This document shows, in pieces, positions 33,851-64,000 of a stretch of 64,000 bases of DNA. The stretch's first letter is position 1; every line of letters starts with the position of its first letter. The translations under genes were made by a program, and so were the position numbers. The notes beneath the pieces are model-generated. The model ran no database searches and was not told the origin of the DNA. It worked only from the letters and a program-made list of their open reading frames with translations. This DNA comes from Nipponacmea schrenckii (taxonomy: Eukaryota > Mollusca > Gastropoda > Lottiidae), in contig JAUJPP010000007.1 in NCBI GenBank assembly GCA_030562195.1, forward strand, positions 2,108,001-2,172,000, given 5' to 3'.

Positions 33851-36517
33851 TTTTATAGTTTTGTGTCTTTTAATAATGACAGTAGATCCTCTAAATCAAT
33901 CAACCAACTGAGTAAAAAAGTTATTCAAAGCTCTTAAAAACCCTCAAATATGGTAAAGATTATGCAGCAACAATTACTTTCTGAAAATAGTCCAGCAAAA
34001 TCAAGAAATCTACTTTCATTCTAGAAAACTATATTAGGCCTACTTACTATGCTCATACATGTCAACAGGATGAGATTAGTTCTACTCAGAAACCACCTAA
34101 AAATATGTTATCCAGTAATATATTACATTATTATAGAAATATTAAAACAGAACATGTAAAAAATGTGTTATTTCTCTGAACAAAGACAAGTCGAGGACGT
34201 TTGCTTAGGAGCATTAACAATGGAAAACTGTCCGTTAGACAAAGGTTACATCGTCCTCAGTAACAACATGTTTTGGGTTTCAATATTTCTTTATCACTCT
34301 ACAATTGGTGCACTGAGCACTGGGAGTGGGAATTATTTTTCTTTGTATTTAATTTATCATGACATAAGCCTATAATAGTCTTTTGTTTTATGCCTCCATC
34401 GACCTACTAAGAATCAAAATTTTATCACTGATAATTCCAGAAACAGGTGTGAGGCGTGGGTTAATTAACATTATCATAATTTTCAATAAGCTCAATTACT
34501 GCCAAATAAAAATTTTGCTCGGTAAAAAAACAAGGACCCTATTTTATTATATTGTCGAACGAATAAATTGTATGAAATCCATAGCTGTGGAAATAAATTT
34601 TTGTATCATCTATAAATAGAAAGATAGGGAATCCCCGGAAGTTACTTTGTTTACGAGGTGTTCCCGCAAATACATTCAAAATAATTCAGAGAAGTTCATT
34701 GGCTTATTTATATGACGTAAGGGAATTTCCAAATAGATTTGGCGAACTGTAAGGATTACCCTCGGTGAAATCCCTCTGGATAATCCGCTTTTATCACGAT
34801 CATCCGTGTTCCTATAATGGTGAGTAGTATTTCAATGTCTTAATAAATGTTATCTGTACATGATTTATTCCGTATTCCGATTTCTGAGTGATTTTTCTTG
34901 CTGTAAACAAAGATTGTTTGGGCTTGATAGCTAGCGTAACAACCTTCATCTGATAGCTGACCTATATAGAAACATTACATTCTCAATAAACACCAAAGAC
35001 GTCAAATTTTCACAATATAGACTCTGGGAATATTGTCCTGACTGTAAACGGAATCTAAAAATGAAACTGTCTCGAAACTGTCTTGAAAAATACTAGAATT
35101 CCAAACATATGAAAATGTCAATTCATAAAAGCTTGTCAAAATGGACTCCTCCGTTTTGTGGCAACCTTCGCCAATTTTGTCATTTTGAAAAAGTGCTCGG
35201 AAATTTAAATTTGGTAGTTTGCACACTTATGGTAGGTTCTGATAATTGTAAAATAATAATTGAGAAACTATATAATATGTTTTTGATCTTTTGGCGAATT
35301 AGTAGTACAACTGGACTAGTTTGGGTTTGTGCCAAAAATATTTGACTCGGCCTTTTCTCCGAAAGCTTGATGTTTTGGTTATAGGGTGCCCCTTTTCGTT
35401 TGATGATTCAGAGAAATCTATGAAAGAAATTGTTTTAAAATTAGAATATATCTGGTCTCTATATATAGGGGCACATTTCTATCGCATAATATTTAAAATT
35501 GAATAAAACATATGTTTTTGACAGATCAGACAAACTTGGTCAAATTTTAGATTTTGTCGCGGGAAGGGGTTGTAGGTTGTGAGACATTTGTGTACGTGGA
35601 CGAGTCTAAGTTGTAACATACGAGAGACTTCAATTGATTTACAATTTCAAATCCGATCTACATCAATTTATTGGACCTCAATAATTGGATCTTTGTGGAT
35701 CTGTGTGAAATATGGATGAAATGATGTTTGTTTTTTGTATGAATTTATAGTAAGAGAAAATAGTGGAATTAAAGAGAATTTAAAATATTTGTGCACTAGA
35801 AGGGGTGGTAGGTAGATTGGAAGAGTCCATTAATTGTTTGATGACGGTATTTGTCAAGCTTGTTGAAGAATGATAAAAAAAAATCTTGTTAGTGGTATTA
35901 GAACTTAAATTGAAGTAATCAGCTTCATTTATTTATCTCAGGTTACATGAAGCGATTAGAATCCAATCTTCAGATTTTTATCAAGAGAGGTTTTCATGCC
36001 CATATTCTATTTGGAATACACCTGAATACAAGTTATTTTGTTTTATTCAGTAGAATATCATTGCTATCATTAAAGGCATTGTTATCAAAACAAATCGAAT
36101 CAATTCGACTTAAATGAACATCTTGAAGTACCTGTAGCAATGGCAGACAAAAATAATTTCAGTGCTCTTACAACCACTGTTTGCTGTCATCTTGAATCTC
36201 AGCTAAATCTGACAAAAATACTCTGAGGAAAGAGATGGTTGAGTTATTTATATGTTGGCTAAAATAAATCTTGTAGGCACCTCAATTATATAAATACACA
36301 ATTTTATCAGAGTTGAATTGGTTTGCTTAAAAAAAACCCTGCCTTTTGATGTTTATCTATGTGAGCCCTAGTATGGTATCTAATACAAATCCTACATTTG
36401 TGGTATGATTGTCATAAATCATTGTAACTTGACTATCATGTCTGACAAAAATTGAAATTAAGCAAAGATTAATTGAGTTAACATTATTGCGTGAAAAATG
36501 CTTCCATCTTGTTTTAG
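33851..36517 (+). promoter_or_regulatory. Region upstream of Sin3, probable 5' UTR exon and intron
   Basis: No coding gene is seen. A donor-like ATAATG|GTGAGT at about 34816-34825 follows the most GC-balanced stretch of the interval (34620-34815), which contains a CRE-like TGACGTAA near 34713. It may be the non-coding first exon of Sin3, with an intron of about 1.7 kb to the acceptor at 36517. This is inference from position and splice-site look only. Confidence 0.25.
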
Positions 36518-36607
36518 GTATTTATTGTTATGGTAACAAAATAAGAAAATATTGATAGTTTTACTACAATATAAAAGGTGTCCTACGGGGCCCAGAACTA
36601 TAGTACA

Positions 36608-50306
<13,699 letters not shown>

Positions 50307-50840
50307 ACTACTGTCTCTTCAATTCATTTCATACACTCAACATGTCTACTACATTCATAATGACACCAATAACTACCATGTATTGAGTGATTCTTAGTTA
50401 GATTGGAGATTGGCAAAGTAAATTGAACTGCAGTGTAGATATTATTGTGAGTCAGTACCAGTGAATTAATAGTTTATTTGGTAATAACACAGGATGTGAA
50501 AACCATGTTGATGTTCTTTTACATGTAAACAAAAGTAAAAAGTTTTATCTCAAAATTGTGAGATTTGAAGTGCTATTTATGTACATTTTACATGTATAAA
50601 TTTTACATTTTTCAACATCTTATAAAATATTGTAATTTTGCACCTATTCAATATAACATACAAATAATTGTTATTTTTGTGGTCATTGTGGCTATCATTA
50701 TTCTAGCACAATATATTGTAGTTTATTTCAGGTGTTTTTTTGGTTGTATAGTTTGTCGTATCATGTCATATTATTAGTTCACTGTATATATATCCATTAT
50801 GTATAGAACATCAATAAAATTATTTTCAATTCATGCCTAA
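50307..50840 (+). other. Sin3 3' UTR with polyadenylation signal
   Basis: AT-rich, ending at the first good AATAAA, 50813-50818, about 510 bp after the stop. The short frames in it are not genes. Confidence 0.5.
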
Positions 50841-51312
50841 ATTCTAACCCTACATCCAGTAGGAGAACACAACCTTTTTATATTTTACATGATCAATTTT
50901 ACAGATATACTTGAGAAATGGTTCAAATGTGGGACATAAATAATAGACTAATTTTATACAATTTCAATTTATTTCGACTAAGTATTCTACACCACCAAAA
51001 TTACAGCCAAGCATTTAACACTGATTACAATAGCTTTATAACTAAAATAATAAAAACATATGACAATAACAGTAAAAGTACTTCTGCAGGCTTCCATTAC
51101 AATTCAAATTTTTAGACATTTGAAAAAACAAACTGAGAAATGCAAGTTTCATACCAGCATATACTTCCCATAAATATTATTGAATTTTGATAAGTAGCCT
51201 CATACTTGTTTTCACCGGTAAAAATATGAACAAATATCACTAACCTATTTATAAACTTGACCATTGATTATGAAAATAATACCTATACATATAATAGAAA
51301 GTGTACCTTTAA

Positions 51313-51502
51313 AGGATAGCTAACTCTTAGGATGGTCTAAATGAGTCTTTGTAAATCAGTGGACTTTATAATTACTTAGTTTAATGGATATAGAGATTCT
51401 ATTGTTTAGTCATGGCAAGTGCAACTGATGTATATATACTTTTGACTTTTATTGAAGTTTGAGACTTTAAATTAAATGTCTATACTAAGAGGAAGTATTC
51501 CT
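51313..51502. mobile_element. TTAA-flanked short inverted-repeat element 4 (190 bp)
   Basis: Ends AGGATAGCTAACTCTTAGGAT and the imperfect inverse ACTAAGAGGAAGTATTCCT, with TTAA at 51309-51312 and 51503-51506. Non-coding. Confidence 0.6.
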
Positions 51503-52343
51503 TTAATATAGTATCACAAAGTTCTGAAGCCTGCTTTCTAAAATCTAACTCGAAATCTATTTTTTATATCTTAAAATGTTTTCAATCAGACCAGTGAAAA
51601 TAAGATATACAAATTTGGCAACCAGGTGTAAAGTAGATAAACATATACATGTAATACGAAATACTATGGTAAGAGACAAAATAACCAATATTAGAGTACT
51701 TGAAGCTTTCTAGATCATTCTTTAAAATGTTTTCATTTTGGAGACATGAAACTGAAAAGGAACTGATTATATGAACACATTTACATGCTTCATCTCATTC
51801 AAGTAAATACATTACATGCAGTTATATTAGCAGTTCAAATTCTAAAGTATGCTTGAACAGATCAAAGAAAATTTTTGTTTTAAAATATAACATGACTTTT
51901 CCAAATTTCCAACAACAAAAATGTTTACTACTTTTTGTGACATTGACAATCTCGGTTGGGCCATATTTATTTTAGAATTGAGTGAAAATGAAGCAAAAGC
52001 TAAAACATGCAATACTTAAGCAGCTATAAGCCCCCAAAACAGAAATTAAAAAAGTGATTATATAAGAAAAGCAAGGATATAATATATATAAGATAAGATT
52101 AAAGAAATATATACAAAGGTATAAAGAATACAATTCAAATTCTTCCATTCTACTCCATACACAAACTGTATAAAAATCTTTCACACAATATAATTACTGT
52201 ATCATCATCACCGGTATAGCATTCCATTATAAATCATTAACAATAACTTCAATATATTCTTTAAATTCATTTTCGTTGATTTCTAAACTTAATATTATTA
52301 TAAAGATAACATAATCCAACCTTTTTCTTAACTGTAGAATTAA

Positions 52344-52579
52344 AAGGATAATAGGTCTTATTCATAAAATTATAAAACTAGGTCAAGAGTTCTATTCATC
52401 AGTAAATATACCTGCTACCATAAAAAAAATTATCCAAAAAGCTAAGTAATTATCCATAAACCTGCATTTGATTATTGAAAAACACTTTATGACACAAGGT
52501 AAGTTCACTGTTGAATATACTCATATTGACCAGTCTTGAGAAGTAAAATTTTATGTTCATGCTAAGACGCAGTATCCCT
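52344..52579. mobile_element. TTAA-flanked short inverted-repeat element 5 (236 bp, intact relative of element 3)
   Basis: Ends AAGGATAATAGGTCTTA and its inverse with TATCCCT, flanked by TTAA (52340-52343 and 52580-52583). The inner sequence matches the outer parts of the split element at 27319-29607, which shows what the empty site of the nested insertion looked like. Confidence 0.75.
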
Positions 52580-53709
52580 TTAAAGCTCATATTGTCTCCT
52601 TGCATAAAGAATTAAACAGCAGAAGTGTCAATTTCAAATAAAAAAATTTCTGATCAATTTTAAAATTGGAATTTGAGACACATAATAAATTTGTGCATAA
52701 ATATACTAAAATGTTTAGGAGAATAACTTAAAACAAAATAACATACTTGATAAAAATCATCATTTATAGTAATTATGTGTGTGGTCAGGATTTTATATTT
52801 GTTTCAAATGAAATTCTTATGATATACTTGTATGGTGAATTTTTCTCATATTAAAATACTATTCCAACAGCATAGTAAACAAAAGGCAATGGAAAAAATA
52901 GTTTGAAACATGATCTGTGAAGTACAAAAAAATCTGTTGCTGTTTTCGTACATTGCTTCTTAATGCCAAAAAATAAAGAAGTTATGTTATTTTGCTTCCA
53001 GTTATCATTTATCTCTAATCACGACTGTTATAAAATCATTAGAAATAATACTGACATTTTAAACTTCAGTTCTTGGTTAACATATTTCATAATCTATTGA
53101 TTTTATTTCTAAAACAAAAATGAATTTCGTATGATTCTATATTGGTACAAGACAAAAAGGAAAATGAATTAAAACTAATTAACATTAAAAATCTATCACT
53201 ACAATTAATTTAGGTAAACATTACAACATATATAGCACTGTAGATACGTAATGCAAAACATATGAAAAGCATAATAATTCTTCCTTTTTTTTTAAAGAGC
53301 TCTTACATATTATATCCATAACAATAAAAATCACTCCTGTTCTATGTTGAATTTCATAAGAGTATATTAATAAAGTTCGTTTCAAATACGACTTAGCAAA
53401 TTTCCTTCCACAAATCATTTTGTTTCATCACTCTTGCTCCAAATACCAATTTATATGTACATCCTTCAAGTTGTAGTATCTCCAATATTCCATCTTTACA
53501 AAAAAATAAAATCTCTTTAGGCAAGCACAAACTACCAATTGCAACATCTTCAATTATAAAATATGTTTAAATTTAGACATTAGTTCACAATTAGTTGAAA
53601 TAAACTCATGTAGTTTATCAAAAGTCAGTGAAAGTTGACCTTGTTTTAAACAGTATAAAAATGAGGTCACAATGTTTTTTTGTTGTAGTTGATGTTCAGT
53701 AGTGTTGTA

Positions 53710-59039
<5,330 letters not shown>

Positions 59040-60380
59040 CTGAAATATAAAAAAGAATTTATGAAGCTGATGACAACACAAACGCATGTGTTGTTTAGTC
59101 TTGTACTATCATGCACAATTGTTGTCAACCAGTTTTATCAAGTGATAAAAGGTTAATATACACGCAATATCATACATGTAACTAAAACTCAAGTGGTGTC
59201 TCTTTAAATACTTTTTATGATGTTCTAAGAAAACTAGTAAAACAATTGGGTAATATGAAAATGGCTAAAAACATCTCTTAAAATCAGATCATTAATTAGA
59301 AATATTCCATATCTGAGAATTGTAGTCAAACTTACAATTACATGTATTTACAGAATTAATATTATAATTCATCTTGATACAACCAATAAACGGTAGAATC
59401 CAAGAGTGTACAGAACAGTCACCAGCACTACTAGGCTCAAGACGCTCAAGACAATACTAAAACTACTTCTGTCATTGACATACTTTATCTATCTATATAC
59501 AATCATCAAATCATTGACTACTAACATCTTGTATGGTCAATGGAAACTTAATACAGCACAATAATCTGTTGAGTTCCGTAGAAAAACAGTGATATATTGA
59601 TAGTCTGTAGGAGTAATGACCATACTAGACTTTTATCCCTGGAGAAATTGAACACAACATCAAAGTGACAGCGTCACCTGAGAAGAAGTCCAAAAAGAAA
59701 TCATGACAGACAAGAAAATTAACATTAATAAAGTGAAAATAGTATTTATAAAAGTAAAATATCAAACTATTTATTATATTCATACCTATTGTGGATTTTG
59801 ATCAATATTTAAACACTATAAGTCTTCTATGTCATATTCATAAATAAATTTAATTTTTAATTAAATGAAACCAGACAATATCGTCTGATATTCTATCATA
59901 ATGAGACAATATCATACAGGATTTCATAACTTTGAAACATGAGGACATGAGTGAAACTTACTATTCATCTAACATAAAGCAGTTATTGAACAAACTAATT
60001 ACAAATTTTAGAATTTCCTTTTCACAGATCAGCATCATTATCAGGATGATAATTACTCTTGAAATAAATATTTACTTTGTGACCTAGGTTTGTGCTTTAA
60101 GAGACCATGCAGGTGTTTAAATGAGGCTATGACTTCCTCACCATCTAACACTGCTTGTATTAAACATATTACACATAACATAAAATATTCAGTTATTTCA
60201 GGGTTGTAACTTGTAATTGTTAAAAAACACCTAATATATTACCCGATCACTTATTTTTATCTAGATTAAGCAATACTTAGCCATAAGCTCAGGCTCCTGA
60301 TAAGACACAGATCTTCACTGATAGCCATAAGCAAATATCAATCAACAGTTAAGATAAAAGCAAAATAAATAAAAACTAGA
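59040..60380 (-). other. SMAD3: Smad intron, left part
   Basis: The intron upstream of the 33-bp linker exon begins here and runs on. No further Smad exon, such as one with a PPxY linker motif, was recognised. Otherwise AT-rich and featureless. Confidence 0.4.
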
Positions 60381-60382
60381 AC

Positions 60383-61740
60383 TGTGAACAGCTCCGAGCG
60401 TGGCAACTGTGCGTTATCCCATGGATTTCGAACATTTTGAAACTTCTAACCTGCTAGCTTTCAATTCCGGTACTTTTCAGCCTACAATTGTAAGCGTAAA
60501 CTTTCCGCTATATAGGCAATTTTTTCTACTATAAGTTTCTACTATCAGTTCCTTATTAGATTTTTGTAAATGTCTAAGATTTCGGTAGGATATTTACATA
60601 AATTCCAAACTAAAATTTAAGTAGGTAGTAAGATGTCAATTTGTCATGAAATTTAAACTCTCTATATTCAAATTTAAACATTATTTTGTAATTTTGGTTG
60701 TAATTAACATAGAGAGAAAATTCAAGCTATGTGATAATTTGCTAATTCACAGCTTTATAAAGAGATATTTTTTGAATTTGTATGCAAAAATTTTACAAAA
60801 AAATAAATAAATTTTATTAGCAATTGGAATTTTTTTCTTCTCGAGGGATGCAAATTATTTTGTATAGCTAATGTACTGTTTTTGCTTACATTCTTGAATT
60901 ACACGGGATGTAGGGTCGCCTGAAATGAGATAAAAAAAAAAACGGAAGTCCCCACGCCCAAACCGGAAGTGATCAAAAAATTTTGATGATATATTTTTAA
61001 TTGTGTTGCGTATCTATCTATATCCTGTAAATTTCAGATCGATCCGAACATTAGAGCCCGAAAGTGTAACATAACCATCCAAAATTGCAAAATAGTCAGA
61101 TTTCGGTGGGCTATAAAACCGGAAGTTAATATTTGTCATGCAATATCAGCACATCTATAGACAGCTGAGGTCAATGACATTCTACATCTCAAATGTCAAG
61201 GTCATTTAAGGTCAAGGTCACGAGATATAGAGTTTTAAATTTTCGAAAAATTCGAACGGGCATAAAAAAAATTCAAATTCGAAAATCAAAATTCTGTTCC
61301 CAACATTTTTTAGATTAAGTATCAAGGTTTCGATAAACACCAAAATCATAAAAATCGGTTTATAGGGGAATTTAAATTTTTAAGAAAATTTGCCATTTTT
61401 GAAAACTGCGCATGCGCAACATTCAATTTAATTTTTCTTCATCTCAGGGGATTAAATCATTTAGTATAGCTTAAATATACTGATTTTGTTTAGAATCTTG
61501 AATTACATCGGAAGCAGGGTCGCCCGACATGAGACGAAAAAACCGGAAGTCCCCACGCCCAAACCGGAAGTGATCAAAAAATTTTGATGATGTAGTTTTA
61601 ATTGCGCTGCCTATCTATCTATATCCTGTAAATTTCAGACCGATGCGACTATTAGGGCCCGAGCTAGCTTGAAATCTTATTTGCATATTATGCAATTAGC
61701 CACTTTCGGTTTAGCGAAAATTTCATGTTAGATATTCATT
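60383..61740. repeat. Repeat block with a 598-bp internal duplication
   Basis: Two related units, about 60838-61434 and 61435-61690, share cgcccaaaccggaagtgatc plus aaaaaattttgatgat and tatctatctatatcctgtaa plus atttcaga. The second is cut short. The motif CCGGAAGT occurs repeatedly. The opening ctagaactgtgaacagctcc plus gagcgtggcaactg looks like the edge of a dispersed element. No coding frame. Confidence 0.6.
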
Positions 61741-61817
61741 TTTGATTCCAGCCCATATAAAAACCATTGGTGAAAACAGAAATAGTCTATCTTTTTCCGT
61801 TTGGGCTAGCGAGCTTC

Positions 61818-61847
61818 CCAAAAAAAAAAAAAAAAAAAAAAAAAAAA
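61818..61847 (+). repeat. Poly-A run
   Basis: A run of about 29 A after cttccc. It could be the tail of a retroposed copy or a slippage tract. It makes an artefactual Lys run in the frame through it. Confidence 0.7.
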
Positions 61848-62039
61848 TAATCCGAACGAAAACAAAGCGTGAAAAATTTTATTTGCCACGCAATAAAAGA
61901 TTTATATATCATGTCATATTTGAAAGATATATGTCCACCAGCAGCTTTGATTCCAAGTACAAATCATTGTTTGTTGTCCATTCACATTCAGTTTATCACT
62001 ATTCTATAGAGAATTTTAAGCAAACAAAATAAAAATCAA

Positions 62040-62482
62040 AAGAATCCATAAATAATTGTTGTCTGTAGAATTTGCGGAGTTGCACTATGAAAACGCAAAC
62101 ATAAGTCGGACACAATATTTGGGTGAAAAATTATCATATCATTATGAAAATCAATAGGGATCATCTACATAATGACATTAACCTACAAAATCAAAAGAAT
62201 CCATAGAGAACTGATGCAAGTGAGTGACCACAAGTTGCACTCTACAGCTAATGGGAAAAAAATGCTAAGTCAGACACCATGAAATTGGAGAAAAATCATT
62301 GGATCATCCCAAAAATCGATAGGAATCATCTTCATAATGAAACTGACCCACAAAATCAAAATCAAAAGAATCCATAAAGATTTGTAGCCTGTAGAGTGAG
62401 CACAATCAAATGTGAACAGACCGACAGACCGCCGGGGCGATTACAATATACGCCCCAAATAAATTTGTGGCATATAAAAATA
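62040..62482 (-). mobile_element. Fragment of the TATACGCCCAC family
   Basis: Units with aatccataaataattgttg and tcataatgacattaac lead to gaccgacagaccgccggggc plus gattacaatatacgcccc, a diverged right end in minus orientation. The far end is unclear. Confidence 0.5.
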
Positions 62483-63895
62483 TAAGCACTTAATCAAATA
62501 ATTTTCAAAATGGAGGCTGTAAAATGGTGTTTGTACTAGAAGGAAGAAAAAAAATTTATGATTGACCACAGAGAATGTTCCTGGCAGTTAAACATCAATG
62601 ACAATATTTTCATGTTATTTTGAGTGACATTAGGAAGTCCCGCTTGACTGAAAAATTACTCTTTAAATATTATGTGTGACAGTAGATAATTAGTAGTTGT
62701 ACTAGTACTCCCTTGATACCTACTATTTCATCCAATTGATTTATAAAGATAGTATTTAACTCTTACTTAGATACTGTCATTGATATACTATCTTTTTCAT
62801 TCTTCTCAAAATCTATAGCAACATTTTATTACTTTATTAAAGGCACAGACACAAAAGGGAAATAAAATTCACCAAAAGATATAAGAATGAATCTTGTAAG
62901 TCATCACACAATTCATTTGAAGTGATACATGTAGCTCTAAGATATAAAGATAGCTTGCCAGGCAAGGTAGGCAATAAGCCAGGGCAGCACGAGGTCGTTT
63001 CTTACGACTAACTTTTAGAGCTTTCTAAAAAAAAATTCCAAACTGGCAGCTAGTGGGCACTGTACACATGAAAGGCGCAGAGCCTAACATGGAGGTAATA
63101 TGCGATGATACGCTCTGTACAGTTTTTCCGATGTTTTAAATATACAGTGTATTTATTTTTTTTACTTTAGATTAATTAGTTAGGGCACCTGGCAGTTTGG
63201 GCTTCCTATTGTTTTCCAGAAGCAAAACAGCCCTAGATTCGGCCTAGTAAGCGCACACTGGTAGCTTTTTTAAATAAGCTAATAAGAGACAAAAAAAATC
63301 AAGTTGGACATGATATTTGTTTTATGCATGCCATACAAGTATAGTTGAACCTTTTTAACTAACACAAAAACGCATTTTTATACTTCAAGAATAAGAGCAC
63401 ACTAGTTTTACAAAAAATTCAAATTCAGTGGCATATTACTACACAAAAAATCAATGGTGCCTCACAGTTATAGTAATAAGTGCAGGAGAATCATGTAACA
63501 TGTAATATATTTTTATAAAATAAACTCTGGCTAAGCATAGTTGTGCACGGCAATTAGAGGTATGTTGATATAAAACAGATATATATATAAAAATAAAAAA
63601 AATTCATTCTATTAAAAAACAAAATAAATCTGTTGGTCCGGATGGTTGATTCCACTTGCCATCTATGATCCAAAGGAATCTGTCATGCAGAACAAGTTGA
63701 ATATTAAAAAATCAAATGCTTTGATCAATAAATGCTTTGTCTACCACATGTAAGGAATTCTAGAATGTAATGTAAATTGTTGAAATAATACAGGAAAAAA
63801 AACTCAGGTGTAGTATTATATAAAAAGATATTTTGTTCTTTAATAAAATGTTTACTGTCAATATTGACTTATTTCTTCATTGTATTTTACATTCA
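62483..63895. other. Smad intron, right part
   Basis: Non-coding. At 62943-62967 stands another copy of aaagatagcttgccaggcaa plus ggta, the hairpin end of the TATACGCCCAC family, but without the ACGCCCAC that follows it elsewhere. No exon is recognised. Confidence 0.4.
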
Positions 63896-63896
63896 G

Positions 63897-64000
63897 CATT
63901 TTCTGTTGCTGCGCCACTGTCAGTCTATCGCTCACATCTTTGATGCCATGTTAGAAGCAGCTATCATACAAAAAGCCTTATCGCTTGAAGCCGACGCCTT
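63897..64000 (+). other. Window-edge open frame of unknown nature
   Basis: After an acceptor-like TTTTACATTCAG, a stretch richer in G and C stays open in one plus-strand frame to the window end (FLLLRHCQSIAHIFDAM, then LEAAIIQKALSLEADA). It could be an exon of a plus-strand gene nested in the Smad intron, a transposon fragment, or chance. I do not recognise it. Confidence 0.2.

Larger units (their letters stand above)
50841..53709 (-). other. Tail-to-tail interval, probable Smad 3' UTR
   Basis: No coding frame is supported. Minus-strand AATAAA (plus TTTATT) occurs at 50968-50973 and 51966-51971, among others, so the Smad 3' UTR may reach far and almost meet the Sin3 transcript end near 50840. 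It contains two TTAA-flanked elements. Confidence 0.35.

Noticed and set aside
59341..59460. Minus-strand open stretch considered as a Smad linker exon
   Set aside because: The translation has no PPxY, Ser-Pro cluster or match to known Smad linkers, and no good splice sites frame it.
61742..62032. 96-codon plus-strand frame with a Lys run
   Set aside because: It runs through a poly-A tract and repeat sequence, with no recognisable protein.

Overview
The window is nuclear DNA of an invertebrate animal. It is AT-rich, its genes are cut by many GT-AG introns, and it is full of minisatellites and short inverted-repeat transposons. The proteins are clearly metazoan. One dispersed repeat family (ends TATACGCCCAC, core phrases such as 'gagttattgcccttgact') is of a kind I associate with molluscs. 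I therefore infer a lophotrochozoan, probably a mollusc; this rests on general impression, not on a search.

Layout: (1) 1-3.0 kb has no secure gene, only a decayed Tc1-like transposase fragment and a possible minus-strand exon. (2) 3.1-10.7 kb, + strand: a three-exon gene for a 454-residue protein with MATH/TRAF-like blocks and a C-terminal coiled coil; its second intron carries a 1.9-kb composite minisatellite. (3) 10.7-15.4 kb: intergenic, with a 37-bp minisatellite. (4) 15.49-32.32 kb, + strand: the USP8 deubiquitinase in 23 coding exons (MIT-like/dimerisation region, rhodanese-like domain, coiled coil, WW domain, 14-3-3 and STAM-SH3 motifs, USP catalytic domain), with one apparent single-base frameshift. 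(5) 36.61-50.31 kb, + strand: the Sin3 co-repressor scaffold in 27 coding exons. (6) 53.71-59.04 kb, - strand: the 3' part of a Smad2/3-type receptor-regulated Smad (linker end plus whole MH2 domain, C-terminal SSMS). Its MH1 half is not in the window and should lie to the right.

The three conserved genes act in receptor trafficking and ubiquitin removal (USP8), TGF-beta/activin signal transduction (Smad2/3) and histone-deacetylase co-repression (Sin3). Their human counterparts USP8, SMAD3 and SIN3A all lie on chromosome arm 15q, so the neighbourhood may keep an old linkage group.

The mobile-element content is rich. It includes five short elements flanked by TTAA, one of them split by a 2,031-bp element with perfect 28-bp terminal inverted repeats and CpG-rich palindromic arrays. 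There is also a 1.13-kb PIF/Harbinger-like element and several copies of the TATACGCCCAC family with palindromic hairpins next to one end. No tRNA, rRNA, CRISPR or viral gene was recognised.
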